From positions 3,204,501 to 3,268,500 of the forward strand of contig NZ_JARUBL010000001.1 of assembly GCF_029626155.1 (NCBI RefSeq): a stretch of DNA of 64,000 bases, given 5' to 3'. The DNA is from Solwaraspora sp. WMMD1047 (GTDB lineage Bacteria; Actinomycetota; Actinomycetes; Mycobacteriales; Micromonosporaceae). Within the stretch, counting starts at the first letter, position 1; each line of letters starts with the position of its first letter. Positions 44,133 to 52,860 of the stretch are shown here, piece by piece. The notes under the pieces were generated by a model. It was not told where the DNA came from. It worked only from the letters and a program-made list of their open reading frames with translations, and did not search any database. Position numbers and translations under genes: made by a program.

Positions 44133-46379
44133 ATGGCCAGACCCGCCCGCCGCCCAGGCAACGTGCCGGCCGAAGCGACCAGCTTCGTCGGCCGTGAACG
44201 TGAGCTTGCCGAGGTACGCGGAAAGCTCGCCAGGGCCCGCCTGGTCACCCTCACCGGACCCGGCGGTGTCGGCAAGACCCGGCTGGCGGTCCGGGCGGCG
44301 ACCACTCTCGGCCGTGGCTTCACCGACGGCGCCTGGTGGGTGGAGCTGGCGGAGGTGCGCGAACCAGCGTTGGTGAGCAATGCCGTCCTGGCCGCGCTGG
44401 ACCTGCGGGATCAGGTCGCGTCCGAGCCACGGGAGCTGTTGCTTGCGCACCTGCGTGACCGGAAGCTGCTGCTGGTGCTGGACAACTGCGAGCACCTGGG
44501 CGAAGCGGTCGCCTTGCTGGTGACCGATCTCCTCCGTACCGCTCCCGGTGTGCGGGTGCTCGCCACCAGCCGCGAGCCGCTGTCGGTGGCGGGGGAGCAC
44601 GTGGCGCCGGTGCCGCCGCTGCCGGTGCCGCCGGCCGACTCGACCGAGCGTCAGGTGTCGCACAACGAGGCGGTCATGCTGTTCACCGAGCGGGCCGCGG
44701 CTGGATCCGGCGGCTTCGAGGTGACCGCCGCCAACCAGGCGGCCGTGGTGGAGATCTGCCGGCGGCTCGACGGGCTGCCCCTGGCGATCGAGCTGGCGGC
44801 GGTACGGACGCGGGTCCTCACCGTCGAACAGATCGTCGGCCGCCTCGCCGACCGGTTCGGCCTGCTCACCGGGGGCGGTCCGGGGTTGCCGCGCCACCAG
44901 ACGCTGCGTACCGCCATCGACTGGAGTCACGACCTGCTGACCCCCGGCGAACAGACGCTGCTACGGCGGTTGTGCGTGTTCGCGGGCCCGTTCACGCTCG
45001 CCGACGTCGAGGCGGTCACCGGCGACCAGGCGCTCGACCCGCTCTCATCCCTGGTCGACAAGTCGATGGTCGTGAAGCAGGAGGCTCGGGGCGTGGCGTG
45101 CTACCGGCTCCATGAGACGATGCGCGAGTACGCCCGCCGCAGGCTTCGCGAGTCCGGTGAGGAGGACGCGGTCGAGGCGCGCTGCGCCGAGCACTACCGA
45201 CTGGCCTGTCTTGAGTGGACTCCGCAGGTCCGGTACCGCCTTGCCGAGTGGCTCGGCTGGATGGACCTCGAGATCGACAATGTTCGCGCGGTCCTGCGGC
45301 GCTGTGTGGCGCGCGACGATCGCGAACACGGACTCGAGCTCACCGCCTCCCTCGCCTGGTACTGGATCACCAGGGCGACCAGCGAGGGCATTCGGTGGTT
45401 CGAGAGCCTGGGAACGTCCGGCAACCCCGTCGCGCTGTTCCTGCGGGGTTTCCTGTCCGTGTTGCAGTTCGACACGGCGGCGGCCCGCCCGGTTCTGGAT
45501 CAGGCGGTGACGGCGGCGCGCGCGGCCGGGCTCGCCAGCTTCGAGGCACAGGCCCTGTCGATGGCGTCGGTCGCCGCGAACACCGCCGGCGACCGCACCC
45601 GCGCGCTGCGCCTGCTCCAGGCGGCACAGGCCGTGGCGACCGGCCCCGGCGACCACCCAGCGGCGATCGCCGTACTCCAGGCACGCGCGCTCGGCGGCCT
45701 GTTCACGGGCGACCTCGAACAGGTGCGGCAGGCAGCGTCGGAGGGTGTCCGTGGCAGCCGGGAGGTGGGTGACCAGTACGGCCTCGAGATGATGCTCGTC
45801 AACCTCGCCTGCGCCGCGTTGCACGCCGGCGAACTGGCCGAGACGAAACCGATGTGCGTCGAGGCGTTGTCGATCGCCCGCCAGATAGATGACCGGGTTG
45901 CCCAGTTCTGCCTGCTCGATATCCTGGGCTGTCAGGCGGCGGGCACCGGCGAGCCGAGACGTGCCGCGCGGCTCCTGGGGGCGGCGCGGAGCGTGCGGGC
46001 GGGCGTCGGCGCGAGCGTCCTGCCGTACCTTGGGCCGCTGGTCGCCGAGGCGGCGGCGACGGCGCGTCAAACGATTGGCGAGCAGGGGTTCCAGACCGAG
46101 TTCGAGGCCGGCACCCAGCTCAGTCGGGCGGCCGCCATCCGGTTCGCGCTCGGCGAGCCCGACCGCCCCGATGAGCAGCCGGCGCCGGTCGAAACGCCGA
46201 CCCTGGGCAAACGCGAGGCCGAGGTCGCCCGGCTGGTCGCCGACGGCCTGACCAACAAGCAGATCGGCACCCGCCTACTGATCTCCGAACACACCGTCGA
46301 CAGCCACATCCGCAGCATCCTCACCAAGCTCGGCGCCGGCTCCCGCGCGCAGATCGCCGCGTGGATCGCGCGCCGGTAG
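44133..46379 (+). CDS. Large ATP-binding LuxR-family transcriptional regulator
   Basis: This protein of about 748 residues has an N-terminal STAND-type ATPase (P-loop TLTGPGGVGKTRLA near residue 42, Walker B LLLVLDNCEHLGEA, LPLAIELAAVRTRVL). A central helical TPR-like region follows, and then a C-terminal LuxR helix-turn-helix (LGKREAEVARLVADGLTNKQIG, ISEHTVDSHIRSILTKLG). The start is not certain. ATG 44133 is used, and GTG 44112 or 44091 are possible, none with a good ribosome site. Its last 105 bases overlap the 3' end of the lyase gene on the opposite strand. Confidence 0.87.
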   Translation: MARPARRPGNVPAEATSFVGRERELAEVRGKLARARLVTLTGPGGVGKTRLAVRAATTLGRGFTDGAWWVELAEVREPALVSNAVLAALDLRDQVASEPRELLLAHLRDRKLLLVLDNCEHLGEAVALLVTDLLRTAPGVRVLATSREPLSVAGEHVAPVPPLPVPPADSTERQVSHNEAVMLFTERAAAGSGGFEVTAANQAAVVEICRRLDGLPLAIELAAVRTRVLTVEQIVGRLADRFGLLTGGGPGLPRHQTLRTAIDWSHDLLTPGEQTLLRRLCVFAGPFTLADVEAVTGDQALDPLSSLVDKSMVVKQEARGVACYRLHETMREYARRRLRESGEEDAVEARCAEHYRLACLEWTPQVRYRLAEWLGWMDLEIDNVRAVLRRCVARDDREHGLELTASLAWYWITRATSEGIRWFESLGTSGNPVALFLRGFLSVLQFDTAAARPVLDQAVTAARAAGLASFEAQALSMASVAANTAGDRTRALRLLQAAQAVATGPGDHPAAIAVLQARALGGLFTGDLEQVRQAASEGVRGSREVGDQYGLEMMLVNLACAALHAGELAETKPMCVEALSIARQIDDRVAQFCLLDILGCQAAGTGEPRRAARLLGAARSVRAGVGASVLPYLGPLVAEAAATARQTIGEQGFQTEFEAGTQLSRAAAIRFALGEPDRPDEQPAPVETPTLGKREAEVARLVADGLTNKQIGTRLLISEHTVDSHIRSILTKLGAGSRAQIAAWIARR

Positions 46380-47879
46380 GGGCGCCGGGATGAGATCCGC
46401 AGGGAGGTTCAACGTCGCGATGACATCGGCGGCGCGCCGTACGTCACCGTCCAACGGCCGGTCCGGGTCGACGGGCGGTACGGCGGCGGCCACCGCGGCC
46501 AGTACCTCGGCACAGCCGGGCGCGGTCGGCTGACGCGTACCGACGTACGCGGCCTGGCGCAGTCCCACCGCGAGCGATCCGACGAGGATGTGCAGCAGCC
46601 GGGCCTGGTCCAGCGCCCGCAGTGCGGCCTGGGTGCCGAGCGGAATGACATCCTGATTGTGCAGGTTGGTGGGTAGGCTCTGCATGCTCGCCGGTACGGC
46701 GTCGCGGCGGATCTCGGCGACCAGCGCGGTCGCCGCCAGTTGTACGCCCTGCAGCCCGTGCTGCTGTCCCGGTCCGGCGGCCAGCATCGGTGGCAGGCCG
46801 CCATTGCGGTTCGGGTCGACGAGCAGGTCGAGCTGACGTTCGGCGAGGTTGCCAACCTGGGCCACGACCATCGACAGCAGGTCGGCGGCGAACGCGGCCG
46901 GCTGCCCGAAGAAGTTGCCGCCGTGCACGACGAGGTCCTCGTCCGGAAAGAACAGCGGGTTGTCGCTGACGCTGTCGAGGTCGGCCCTGACGACGGAGTC
47001 GACGTAGCGCAGGGCGTCCTCGGCCGCGCCGAGCAGTTGCGGTGCACAGCGGATGCTGTACGGCTCCTGCAGCGGACGCTTGCCGGAGGGGGTGAGCCCG
47101 GCGCTGATCCGGCGCATCTGCGCGCCCACCGCGATCGCGCCCGGATGGCCGTACGCCCGCAGGAGCCGGGCATCGAGAAACTGCGGGTCGCTGCCGAGCA
47201 GATCGGCGAGCAGGCAGGTGAGCGTCTGGACCGCGCGGTGCGAGGCGCGTACCGAGTCCAGCGCGAGTGCCGCCGCCGCGGTGGTAAGCGACGTGCCGTT
47301 GACAAGTGCCAGGGCGTCCCGGCCGTCCAGCGGCAGCGGTTCGAGACCCGCCTTCTCCAACGCCTCAGCCGCGGGCAGCCGTACCCCGTCGAGATAGGCG
47401 TATCCGCGGCCACGTAACGCCTGGGCGGCGGCGCCGAGCGGGATCAGGTCACCGCTGGCCCCGACCGAACCCAGCCGGGGCACCGCGGGGACGAACGTGG
47501 TCGCGAGCATCGCCGTGAGGGCGTCGATGACGTGCGGGGACACCCCCGAGGCGCCCTGGGCCAGCGACCGGGCCCGGATCAGCATGGTCGCGCGGACGAC
47601 CTCCGGTCCGAGGTCCGGGCCCTGACCGGCACCGAGGTGAGCGAGCGTGTTGTCGGCCTGGTCGCGCAGCTCGGCCCGTCCCGGATACCCCACCAGGGGA
47701 CCGAAGCCGGTGGTGGCGCCGTACACCGCGCGGTCGTCGCCGAGCACGTCGGACAGGAACGTGCGGGCGGTCGCGACCCGGTCCCGGACCTCCGGCCCGA
47801 CCACGACCTTGACCGGGTCGCGCGCGGCGGTCAGGTCGGCGATCCGCAGCGGGACCGCGAGGTCTACCTCTGTCGTCAT
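46275..47879 (-). CDS. MIO-type aromatic amino acid ammonia-lyase (HAL/PAL/TAL family)
   Basis: This 534-residue enzyme has the catalytic tyrosine in YGATTGFG (Tyr53) and the Ala-Ser-Gly triad at residues 141-143 in GSVGASGDLIPLG, which cyclises to the MIO cofactor. Further markers are QEPYSIRCAPQLLG and NFFGQPAAFAAD. The substrate-selectivity position reads AH (residues 80-81), closer to histidine lyases (SH) than to plant PAL (FL), so the substrate is open, and an aminomutase is also possible. No other hut genes are nearby. The last 35 codons run into the opposite-strand regulator gene, and this tail may be non-native. Confidence 0.85.
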   Translation of the reverse strand: MTTEVDLAVPLRIADLTAARDPVKVVVGPEVRDRVATARTFLSDVLGDDRAVYGATTGFGPLVGYPGRAELRDQADNTLAHLGAGQGPDLGPEVVRATMLIRARSLAQGASGVSPHVIDALTAMLATTFVPAVPRLGSVGASGDLIPLGAAAQALRGRGYAYLDGVRLPAAEALEKAGLEPLPLDGRDALALVNGTSLTTAAAALALDSVRASHRAVQTLTCLLADLLGSDPQFLDARLLRAYGHPGAIAVGAQMRRISAGLTPSGKRPLQEPYSIRCAPQLLGAAEDALRYVDSVVRADLDSVSDNPLFFPDEDLVVHGGNFFGQPAAFAADLLSMVVAQVGNLAERQLDLLVDPNRNGGLPPMLAAGPGQQHGLQGVQLAATALVAEIRRDAVPASMQSLPTNLHNQDVIPLGTQAALRALDQARLLHILVGSLAVGLRQAAYVGTRQPTAPGCAEVLAAVAAAVPPVDPDRPLDGDVRRAADVIATLNLPADLIPAPLPARDPRGDLRAGAGAELGEDAADVAVDGVFGDQ

Positions 47880-47933
47880 GTGACCGCACCCTAGAGATGG
47901 AATCTCAGAACGCTTTGAGATCGGGTCGTTACG

Positions 47934-48376
47934 GTGCGCCGTGCGACGCTCGATTACCTGATTATCGGTGCCGGGCCGGCTGGGCTCCAGCTCGCCGCCC
48001 TGCTGGATCGCGACGGTCGTGACTATCTGGTGCTGGAACTCGTTGCTCACCGACGACCCGGCCCTGCTCTTCAAGAACTACAGCCGGCGCTACTTCCCCG
48101 ACAAGGGCAACTCGGCCTTCGAGACCGCCGACGCCCTGATCGAGACCGCCGCGGTCATCCACGTCGCCGGCCCACACGCGATCAAGCTGGCCTGGCAGTC
48201 ACACTATGTCGGGCACCTGCGCGCGGTGAACAACAACTTCCTGGACACATACCAGCTCAAGTCGCGGAACGCGGTGCTCGACGGCACCGTCGAACGGATC
48301 GCCCGGCGCGGCGACGGCGGCTACCGGATCGACTTCCGTTACGCCCGCACCGGCTCCGCGGCCGGGTCGAAGGTGG
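47934..48376 (+). pseudogene. Broken FAD-dependent oxidoreductase (FOXRED2-like) gene
   Basis: The start encodes an intact FAD-binding N-terminus (LDYLIIGAGPAGLQLAALLD, then DYLVLE). The frame then shifts near 48030 and jumps to WNSLLTDDPALLFKNYSRRYFP. It appears to jump again to a central region (GNSAFETADALIETAAVIHV, VGHLRAVNNNFLDTYQLKS) before fading near the antiporter stop. Spacing between these motifs is much shorter than in a whole flavoprotein, so there are at least two internal deletions plus loss of the C-terminus. It is divergent from the lyase gene. Confidence 0.75.
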
Positions 48377-49708
48377 CTAGACGGACGGTCGTCGCTCCGG
48401 GTCCTCGGCGTCGAACATATCCTGGCGCAGCTGTTCCTCCGCGGTCTGCTCGACCCGGGCGATGAACCTCGTGAGCAGCGGCGGCGCCATCAGCGACGTC
48501 ACGATCGCGACGAGGATGATGATGGTGTACATCTCAGTCGTCAGCACGCCGAGGCGCAGCCCGACCATGGCGATGATGACTTCGATGACACCACGCGCGT
48601 TCATGGCCGCACCGAGTGAGAGTCCCTCCCAGTGGCTCAGTCTGCTCAGCCGCGCGCCGAGGTAGGCGCCGGCGAACTTTCCGGTGATCGCAACCGCCAG
48701 CACGATGACGGCGGCGAGCAGCACCTGCGGGTCGGCGAGTCCGGTGAGGTCCATCCTCAGCCCCGCCGTGGCGAAGAACAACGGTGCGAGGACCGACGTG
48801 ACGGTGGTTTGCAAGGGTGCCAGTCGTGCCGGCTTGAGTGCGCCGGTGCTGCTGATCACAATGCCGATCACAAAAGCGCCGAGCACCGCCTCCAGCCCGG
48901 TGGCGTGCGTGGCGGCCGCGGCCAGGAGCACGAGGAAGCACACCACGGCGATGGTGGGGCCGCGGTCCGGATTCCGGTCGACCCGCTGAAGCAGCCGCCG
49001 GACCAGGGGCCGGATGAGCCGGGCCGACAGGAGCACCACGACCAGGTAGACGAGTGACATGGTCAGGTCAGCGCCACGGACGCCGGTCGTGGCCATCGCG
49101 GAGACCACGGAGAGCAGGATCCAACCGAGGATGTCGTCGACCATGACGGCGCTCAGCGTGAGCTGACCGATGTTCCGGTGCAGCAGCCGCAGCTCCATCA
49201 GTGTCTTGGCGATGACCGGGATCGCGCTGACTCCCATCGCCACGCCCAGGAACAGCGCGAAGGTGCCACGGTCGTCGGTCGCCATCAGCGACGTGGGCAG
49301 CAGGAGACCGATACCGATGCCGAAGCCGAGCGGCACGGCGATCCCGGCGATGCTGATCCGGGCGGCGGTGAGACCACGTCGGCGGATCAGGCCGAGATCC
49401 ATGTGCATACCGGTGATGCCGATCAGCAGGAGTACACCCACCTGCCCCACCGCATCGAGCAGGTGGAATTGCTCCGGTGTGTTCGGCAGCAGCCAATGGG
49501 AGACGGTGGGTAGCAGAGATTCCAGAATCGATGGCCCCCACAACACTCCGGCACACAGTTCGCCGACGATGGCCGGCAGTCCGATCCGTATCGCCAGCCG
49601 GCCCAGGAGAAACGCCGTTGCCAGAAGCAAACCGACCTGCAGCAGAAAGAGCAGAAACTGGTGCGCGGGCATCGGTGCGGGTGGCGCCAGGGCGAGATGG
49701 GCCGGCAT
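48377..49708 (-). CDS. Cation/proton antiporter (CPA2 / Kef-type)
   Basis: This 443-residue membrane protein has about twelve hydrophobic segments with family motifs GLPAIVGELCAGVLWGPS, GMHMDLGLIRRRG, SAIPVIAKTLMELRLLHRNIGQLTLSAVMVDDILGW (the ND/DD ion-binding region) and GAMNARGVIEVIIA. It lacks the cytoplasmic RCK domain of KefC. ATG 49708 follows GGAGGAG at a good distance and is preferred to ATG 49720. Its role beside the lanthipeptide cluster is unclear, and it may be unrelated housekeeping. Confidence 0.88.
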   Translation of the reverse strand: MPAHLALAPPAPMPAHQFLLFLLQVGLLLATAFLLGRLAIRIGLPAIVGELCAGVLWGPSILESLLPTVSHWLLPNTPEQFHLLDAVGQVGVLLLIGITGMHMDLGLIRRRGLTAARISIAGIAVPLGFGIGIGLLLPTSLMATDDRGTFALFLGVAMGVSAIPVIAKTLMELRLLHRNIGQLTLSAVMVDDILGWILLSVVSAMATTGVRGADLTMSLVYLVVVLLSARLIRPLVRRLLQRVDRNPDRGPTIAVVCFLVLLAAAATHATGLEAVLGAFVIGIVISSTGALKPARLAPLQTTVTSVLAPLFFATAGLRMDLTGLADPQVLLAAVIVLAVAITGKFAGAYLGARLSRLSHWEGLSLGAAMNARGVIEVIIAMVGLRLGVLTTEMYTIIILVAIVTSLMAPPLLTRFIARVEQTAEEQLRQDMFDAEDPERRPSV

Positions 49709-49890
49709 GCACTCCTCCATGGTCCCTCAGCGGCGTGGCAAGCCCCTGTGGGGGCGCTATCGCGTCTCGTTGGGTCGGTGTGGTCCCCTGTGGTGGCGAC
49801 CGCATCTCCCAGGCGCGACTTCCGCGGGAATGCGGCTCACGTCGGTGTTCCACGATCAAGGCGGAGTGGCACCCAGGTGCCGGGACAGGT

Positions 49891-50133
49891 CTACTCGGCG
49901 ATCCGGGTCCGCGTCGTCCACCGGAAGACCGCGCTCGTGGTGTCGCCGGGCTTCGGCACCCGCTCGAAGTGTTCGTATCCGTTGAGGTGAGGCACCTTGA
50001 TCTTCATGCTGTCGGCCGCGACTGTCCGCCGCCGTAGCTCGGTAGGGAGGTCGGCAGGTCCTTCCTCCAGGATTGCCTCGATGTCGCCGACCTGCGCGGA
50101 CGACGGCATTTCCCGGAGTTGCCGGTCAGGCAT
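49891..50133 (-). CDS. DUF5988 family small protein
   Basis: This 80-residue protein shows the DUF5988-like pattern of ILEEGPADLPTELR, KIKVPHLNGYEHFERV and the terminal FRWTTRTRIAE. The function is unknown, but such genes recur in actinomycete biosynthetic clusters. ATG 50133 has GAGG about eight bases upstream. A longer frame from TTG 50211 directly abuts the carboxylase stop (TGATTG) and would add 26 residues. It is the last gene of a short minus-strand unit with the carboxylase. Confidence 0.7.
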   Translation of the reverse strand: MPDRQLREMPSSAQVGDIEAILEEGPADLPTELRRRTVAADSMKIKVPHLNGYEHFERVPKPGDTTSAVFRWTTRTRIAE

Positions 50134-50211
50134 GAAAAACACCTCGAATCTGTTGAGGGCTTCGCATTGTGGTCCGGTGAGTGGCTGCTCGATGATTTCC
50201 AGGTTCGACAA

Positions 50212-51642
50212 TCAGAGGGGGATGTTCCCGTGCCTGCCACGCCGGGGCCGGCACTCGGCGAGCGCGGCGGCGAGTCGACGCCGGGTTGCGGCCGGCTCGA
50301 TGATTTCGTCGATCACTCCGAGAGCGAGGGCACGGCGCACCCCGGCGACCTCCCTCCGGTGCTCCGCGACCAACCGCGTCCGCAGGTCGTCGACGGTGTC
50401 CGGAGGAGCCGCCGCCAATGTCCTACGGTGCAGCACGCCTACGGCCGCCTCGGCGCCCATCACCCCGATCTCCGCTTCGGGCCAGGCGAAGACGGTGGTG
50501 GCGCCGAGCGACCGGGAATTCATGGCGATGTAGGCGCCTCCGTAGGCCTTGCGGGTGATCAGGGTGATCCGGGGTGTTCGCGCCTCGGCGAATGCGTGCA
50601 GGAGTTTGGCTCCTCGTCGGACCAGGCCGGTCCACTCCTGCCCGAGGCCGGGCAGGTATCCGGGGGCGTCGACCAGCACCAGCAACGGAACGCCGAATGA
50701 GTCGCACATGCGGACGAACCGCGCCGCCTTCTCCGCACTGTCCGAATCGAGGCAGCCGCCCTTGTACAGCGGGTTGTTCGCGAGCACGCCGACCGTCTGG
50801 CCGGCTAGCCGACCCAGCCCGGTCACCATGTTGCGGGCCCACTCAGGTTGCAACTCCTCGAACGACGGCTCATCGGGATGTGGATCAAGGAGGCGTCGTA
50901 CCAGGGGTCGTATGTCGTAGGCCCGCCGTGGGGAGGCGGGCAGCAGCGCGCGCAGGTCACTGGCGCCGGTGGCCGCGCCGAGGTAGACGTGTCCCGGGCG
51001 GGCCAACAATTCGGTGGTGCGCCGGGCCCGGGCCAGCGCAGCGGTCTCGGATCCGGCCGTCACGTGCGCCACGCCGGAGCGCTGGGCATGCACCTTCGGA
51101 CCGCCGAGGGTCGCCATGTCAACCTGTTCCCCGGTTACGTCCCGGACGACCTGCGGGCCGGTGACGAAGACGCGCGCGGCGTCCGACATGATCACCAGAT
51201 CGGTGAGCGCGGGACCGTAGGCGGCGGCTCCGGCGGCAGGGCCCAGGACGACCGAGATCTGCGGGATGCGTCCGGACGCCTTGGTCATCACGGCGAACAT
51301 TCGGCCCGCGCCGTCCAGCGAGTCGACGCCCTCGGTCAACCGGGCACCACCGGAATGCCACACCCCGATCACCGGCCAGTGCTTCCACAGGGCCAACTGG
51401 ATCGCCGCGACGACGTGTTCGGCACCGGCCGCGCCAAGTGCACCTCCCATGCGGCTCGGGTTGGTGCAGTAGGCGACGACCGGGAATCCGTGGATCCGGC
51501 CGCGAACCGCCTGGACTCCGCTGTCGTCCGTAGGGTGCAGCGGATGCAGGCTGTCCTGATCCAAAAGCATCCCGAGCCTCGTGCCCTGCGGATTGTCCGG
51601 TTCGGTATGTCCGCGAGGCGACGCGGTGAAGGCTACCGTCAT
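50212..51642 (-). CDS. Acyl-CoA carboxylase beta (carboxyltransferase) subunit
   Basis: This 476-residue protein has both crotonase-like halves of a biotin-dependent carboxyltransferase, with oxyanion-hole segments VWHSGGARLTEGVDSLDG and VLGPAAGAAAYGPALTDLVIM in the N-half and VLVDAPGYLPGLGQEWTG, TRKAYGGAYIAMNSRSLG in the C-half. It would move CO2 from carboxybiotin to acetyl- or propionyl-CoA. No biotin carboxylase subunit is nearby, so it must borrow a housekeeping alpha subunit. ATG 51642 follows GGAAGGA. TAGGGGTT-type boxes lie 63-79 bases upstream of the start, as upstream of the lanthipeptide precursor. Confidence 0.88.
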   Translation of the reverse strand: MTVAFTASPRGHTEPDNPQGTRLGMLLDQDSLHPLHPTDDSGVQAVRGRIHGFPVVAYCTNPSRMGGALGAAGAEHVVAAIQLALWKHWPVIGVWHSGGARLTEGVDSLDGAGRMFAVMTKASGRIPQISVVLGPAAGAAAYGPALTDLVIMSDAARVFVTGPQVVRDVTGEQVDMATLGGPKVHAQRSGVAHVTAGSETAALARARRTTELLARPGHVYLGAATGASDLRALLPASPRRAYDIRPLVRRLLDPHPDEPSFEELQPEWARNMVTGLGRLAGQTVGVLANNPLYKGGCLDSDSAEKAARFVRMCDSFGVPLLVLVDAPGYLPGLGQEWTGLVRRGAKLLHAFAEARTPRITLITRKAYGGAYIAMNSRSLGATTVFAWPEAEIGVMGAEAAVGVLHRRTLAAAPPDTVDDLRTRLVAEHRREVAGVRRALALGVIDEIIEPAATRRRLAAALAECRPRRGRHGNIPL

Positions 51643-51704
51643 GGTGATCCTTCCCTGGTGGCGGAGATGCTGTTTCAAACTAGGCAGCGGAGCGGATGCG
51701 GTTG

Positions 51705-51721
51705 AACCCCTAATCAACCCC
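51705..51721 (-). promoter_or_regulatory. Paired GGGGTT boxes upstream of the carboxylase gene
   Basis: On the minus strand GGGGTT occurs twice eleven bases apart, the second preceded by TTA (TTAGGGGTT). The site lies 63-79 bases before the carboxylase start. The same TAGGGGTT core occurs at a similar distance before the lanthipeptide precursor, which suggests a shared activator. Confidence 0.45.
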
Positions 51722-51745
51722 GATCCGGTCCGCCCTGATCACCGG

Positions 51746-52672
51746 TCAAATTCCGTGGAGCTTCTCGATGACCGGCGCGAAGGTCTCGATGTACGGCTGA
51801 TGCACGGTGATGTAGGAGAACCCATACGTCTCCCGGTTGGCGACGAGCTGTTCCGCGATCTCGTCGACGGTCCCGATCAGCAGATAGGGAGTCTCAAGGG
51901 CGTCCTGGACGCTGATGCCCATGCCGAGCTGCTTCAGCAGCTTCTCGGCGGCGGCCCGCCGGTTGTCGGTCACCTCGACGGCGTGCGCCAACATGTGCCA
52001 TTCGAGATCGGGGAGCCGGCCGCCAGCGTGTTCCCGGACGAAGCGCACCCGGTCGGCCGCCTCGGCTGCGGAGCCCAGTCGGCACATCCCGGGCGGCTTG
52101 CCGGGAATCTGGTGCACCCCGGAGATGCTCACGATGTCGGCGTGCTCCGCAGCAATTCTCAGCACACGGTCACCAACGCCCCCGACGAGCAGCGGCGGAC
52201 CCGCGTCGTGGAAGCCGCTGCGCTGTACGGCCCGTGACTCACGTGGCGCCTCCGGTGGGGCGCCGACCTCCGTCGTGAAGTGCCGCACCAGCTCGTTGAT
52301 GGTGCTCTCCAGCCGACCGGCGCGCGTCGCGATCGGTTCCCAGGCGATCCCCGCCTCGTCGAACTGCCAGCGCATGTGACTGGCGCCGAGGCCGACCTCG
52401 AGGCGGCCGTCGGTGAGCAGGTCGGTGCTGAGGATCTCCCGGGCCAGCAGCGCCGGATTCCAGAACGAGGTGTTCAGCACCAGCGTGCCGACCCGCAGTC
52501 GTTCCGTGGCGTCCGCCGCCGCCACGAGGGCGGGGAAGGGCGCCAGCATGCCCAGGTGATCGGCGGTCAGGGCGACGTCATAGCCGTACTCCTCACTCCT
52601 CCGGCACACCTTGGTGAAGTCCTGTCTGGACTCTGCCTGGCACATGTTGAAGGAAAACCGGAATCGACGCAT
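51746..52672 (-). CDS. LLM-class F420-dependent oxidoreductase
   Basis: This 308-residue luciferase-like TIM-barrel enzyme resembles the TIGR03621 (MSMEG_2516-type) F420 group: FRFSFNMCQ at the start, YGYDVALTADHLGM, RVGTLVLNTSFWNPALLAREI, DGRLEVGLGASH and PPLLVGGVGDRVLRIAAEHADIVSI. It is transcribed divergently from the lanthipeptide precursor with 188 bases between. F420H2-dependent LLM-like reductases (LanJC) hydrogenate dehydroalanine to D-alanine in lanthipeptides such as lexapeptide, so a similar role here is plausible, though not shown by sequence alone. Confidence 0.85.
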   Translation of the reverse strand: MRRFRFSFNMCQAESRQDFTKVCRRSEEYGYDVALTADHLGMLAPFPALVAAADATERLRVGTLVLNTSFWNPALLAREILSTDLLTDGRLEVGLGASHMRWQFDEAGIAWEPIATRAGRLESTINELVRHFTTEVGAPPEAPRESRAVQRSGFHDAGPPLLVGGVGDRVLRIAAEHADIVSISGVHQIPGKPPGMCRLGSAAEAADRVRFVREHAGGRLPDLEWHMLAHAVEVTDNRRAAAEKLLKQLGMGISVQDALETPYLLIGTVDEIAEQLVANRETYGFSYITVHQPYIETFAPVIEKLHGI

Positions 52673-52741
52673 GGTGATGACGATGGCAGCCCTGGCCCAG
52701 GGTGGCTACCCCAATCGAACCCTCCGCGGGCCGTCGTTCGG

Positions 52742-52795
52742 ATAGGGGTCGACGCCGTTTCAGCAATAGGGGACGTCGGGTTATCCGAGTAGGGG
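52742..52795 (+). promoter_or_regulatory. Three TAGGGG repeats upstream of the lanthipeptide precursor gene
   Basis: TAGGGG occurs at 52743, 52767 and 52790, a spacing of 24 and 23 bases (about two helical turns each), so all copies face the same side of the DNA. The last reads TAGGGGTT, as upstream of the carboxylase gene, and ends 66 bases before the precursor ATG. An inverted CTACCCC at 52706 may serve the divergent oxidoreductase gene. Confidence 0.5.
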
Positions 52796-52860
52796 TTATG
52801 CCCGAGAAATCAAATGGATATCGTCGATGTTCGCCGACGTCAAGCGACTTGGAGGCCTGC

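Noticed and set aside
46275-47879. Assigning the MIO lyase as hutH
   Set aside because: The selectivity residues are AH instead of SH and no urocanase or other hut genes are present, so histidine specificity is not supported.
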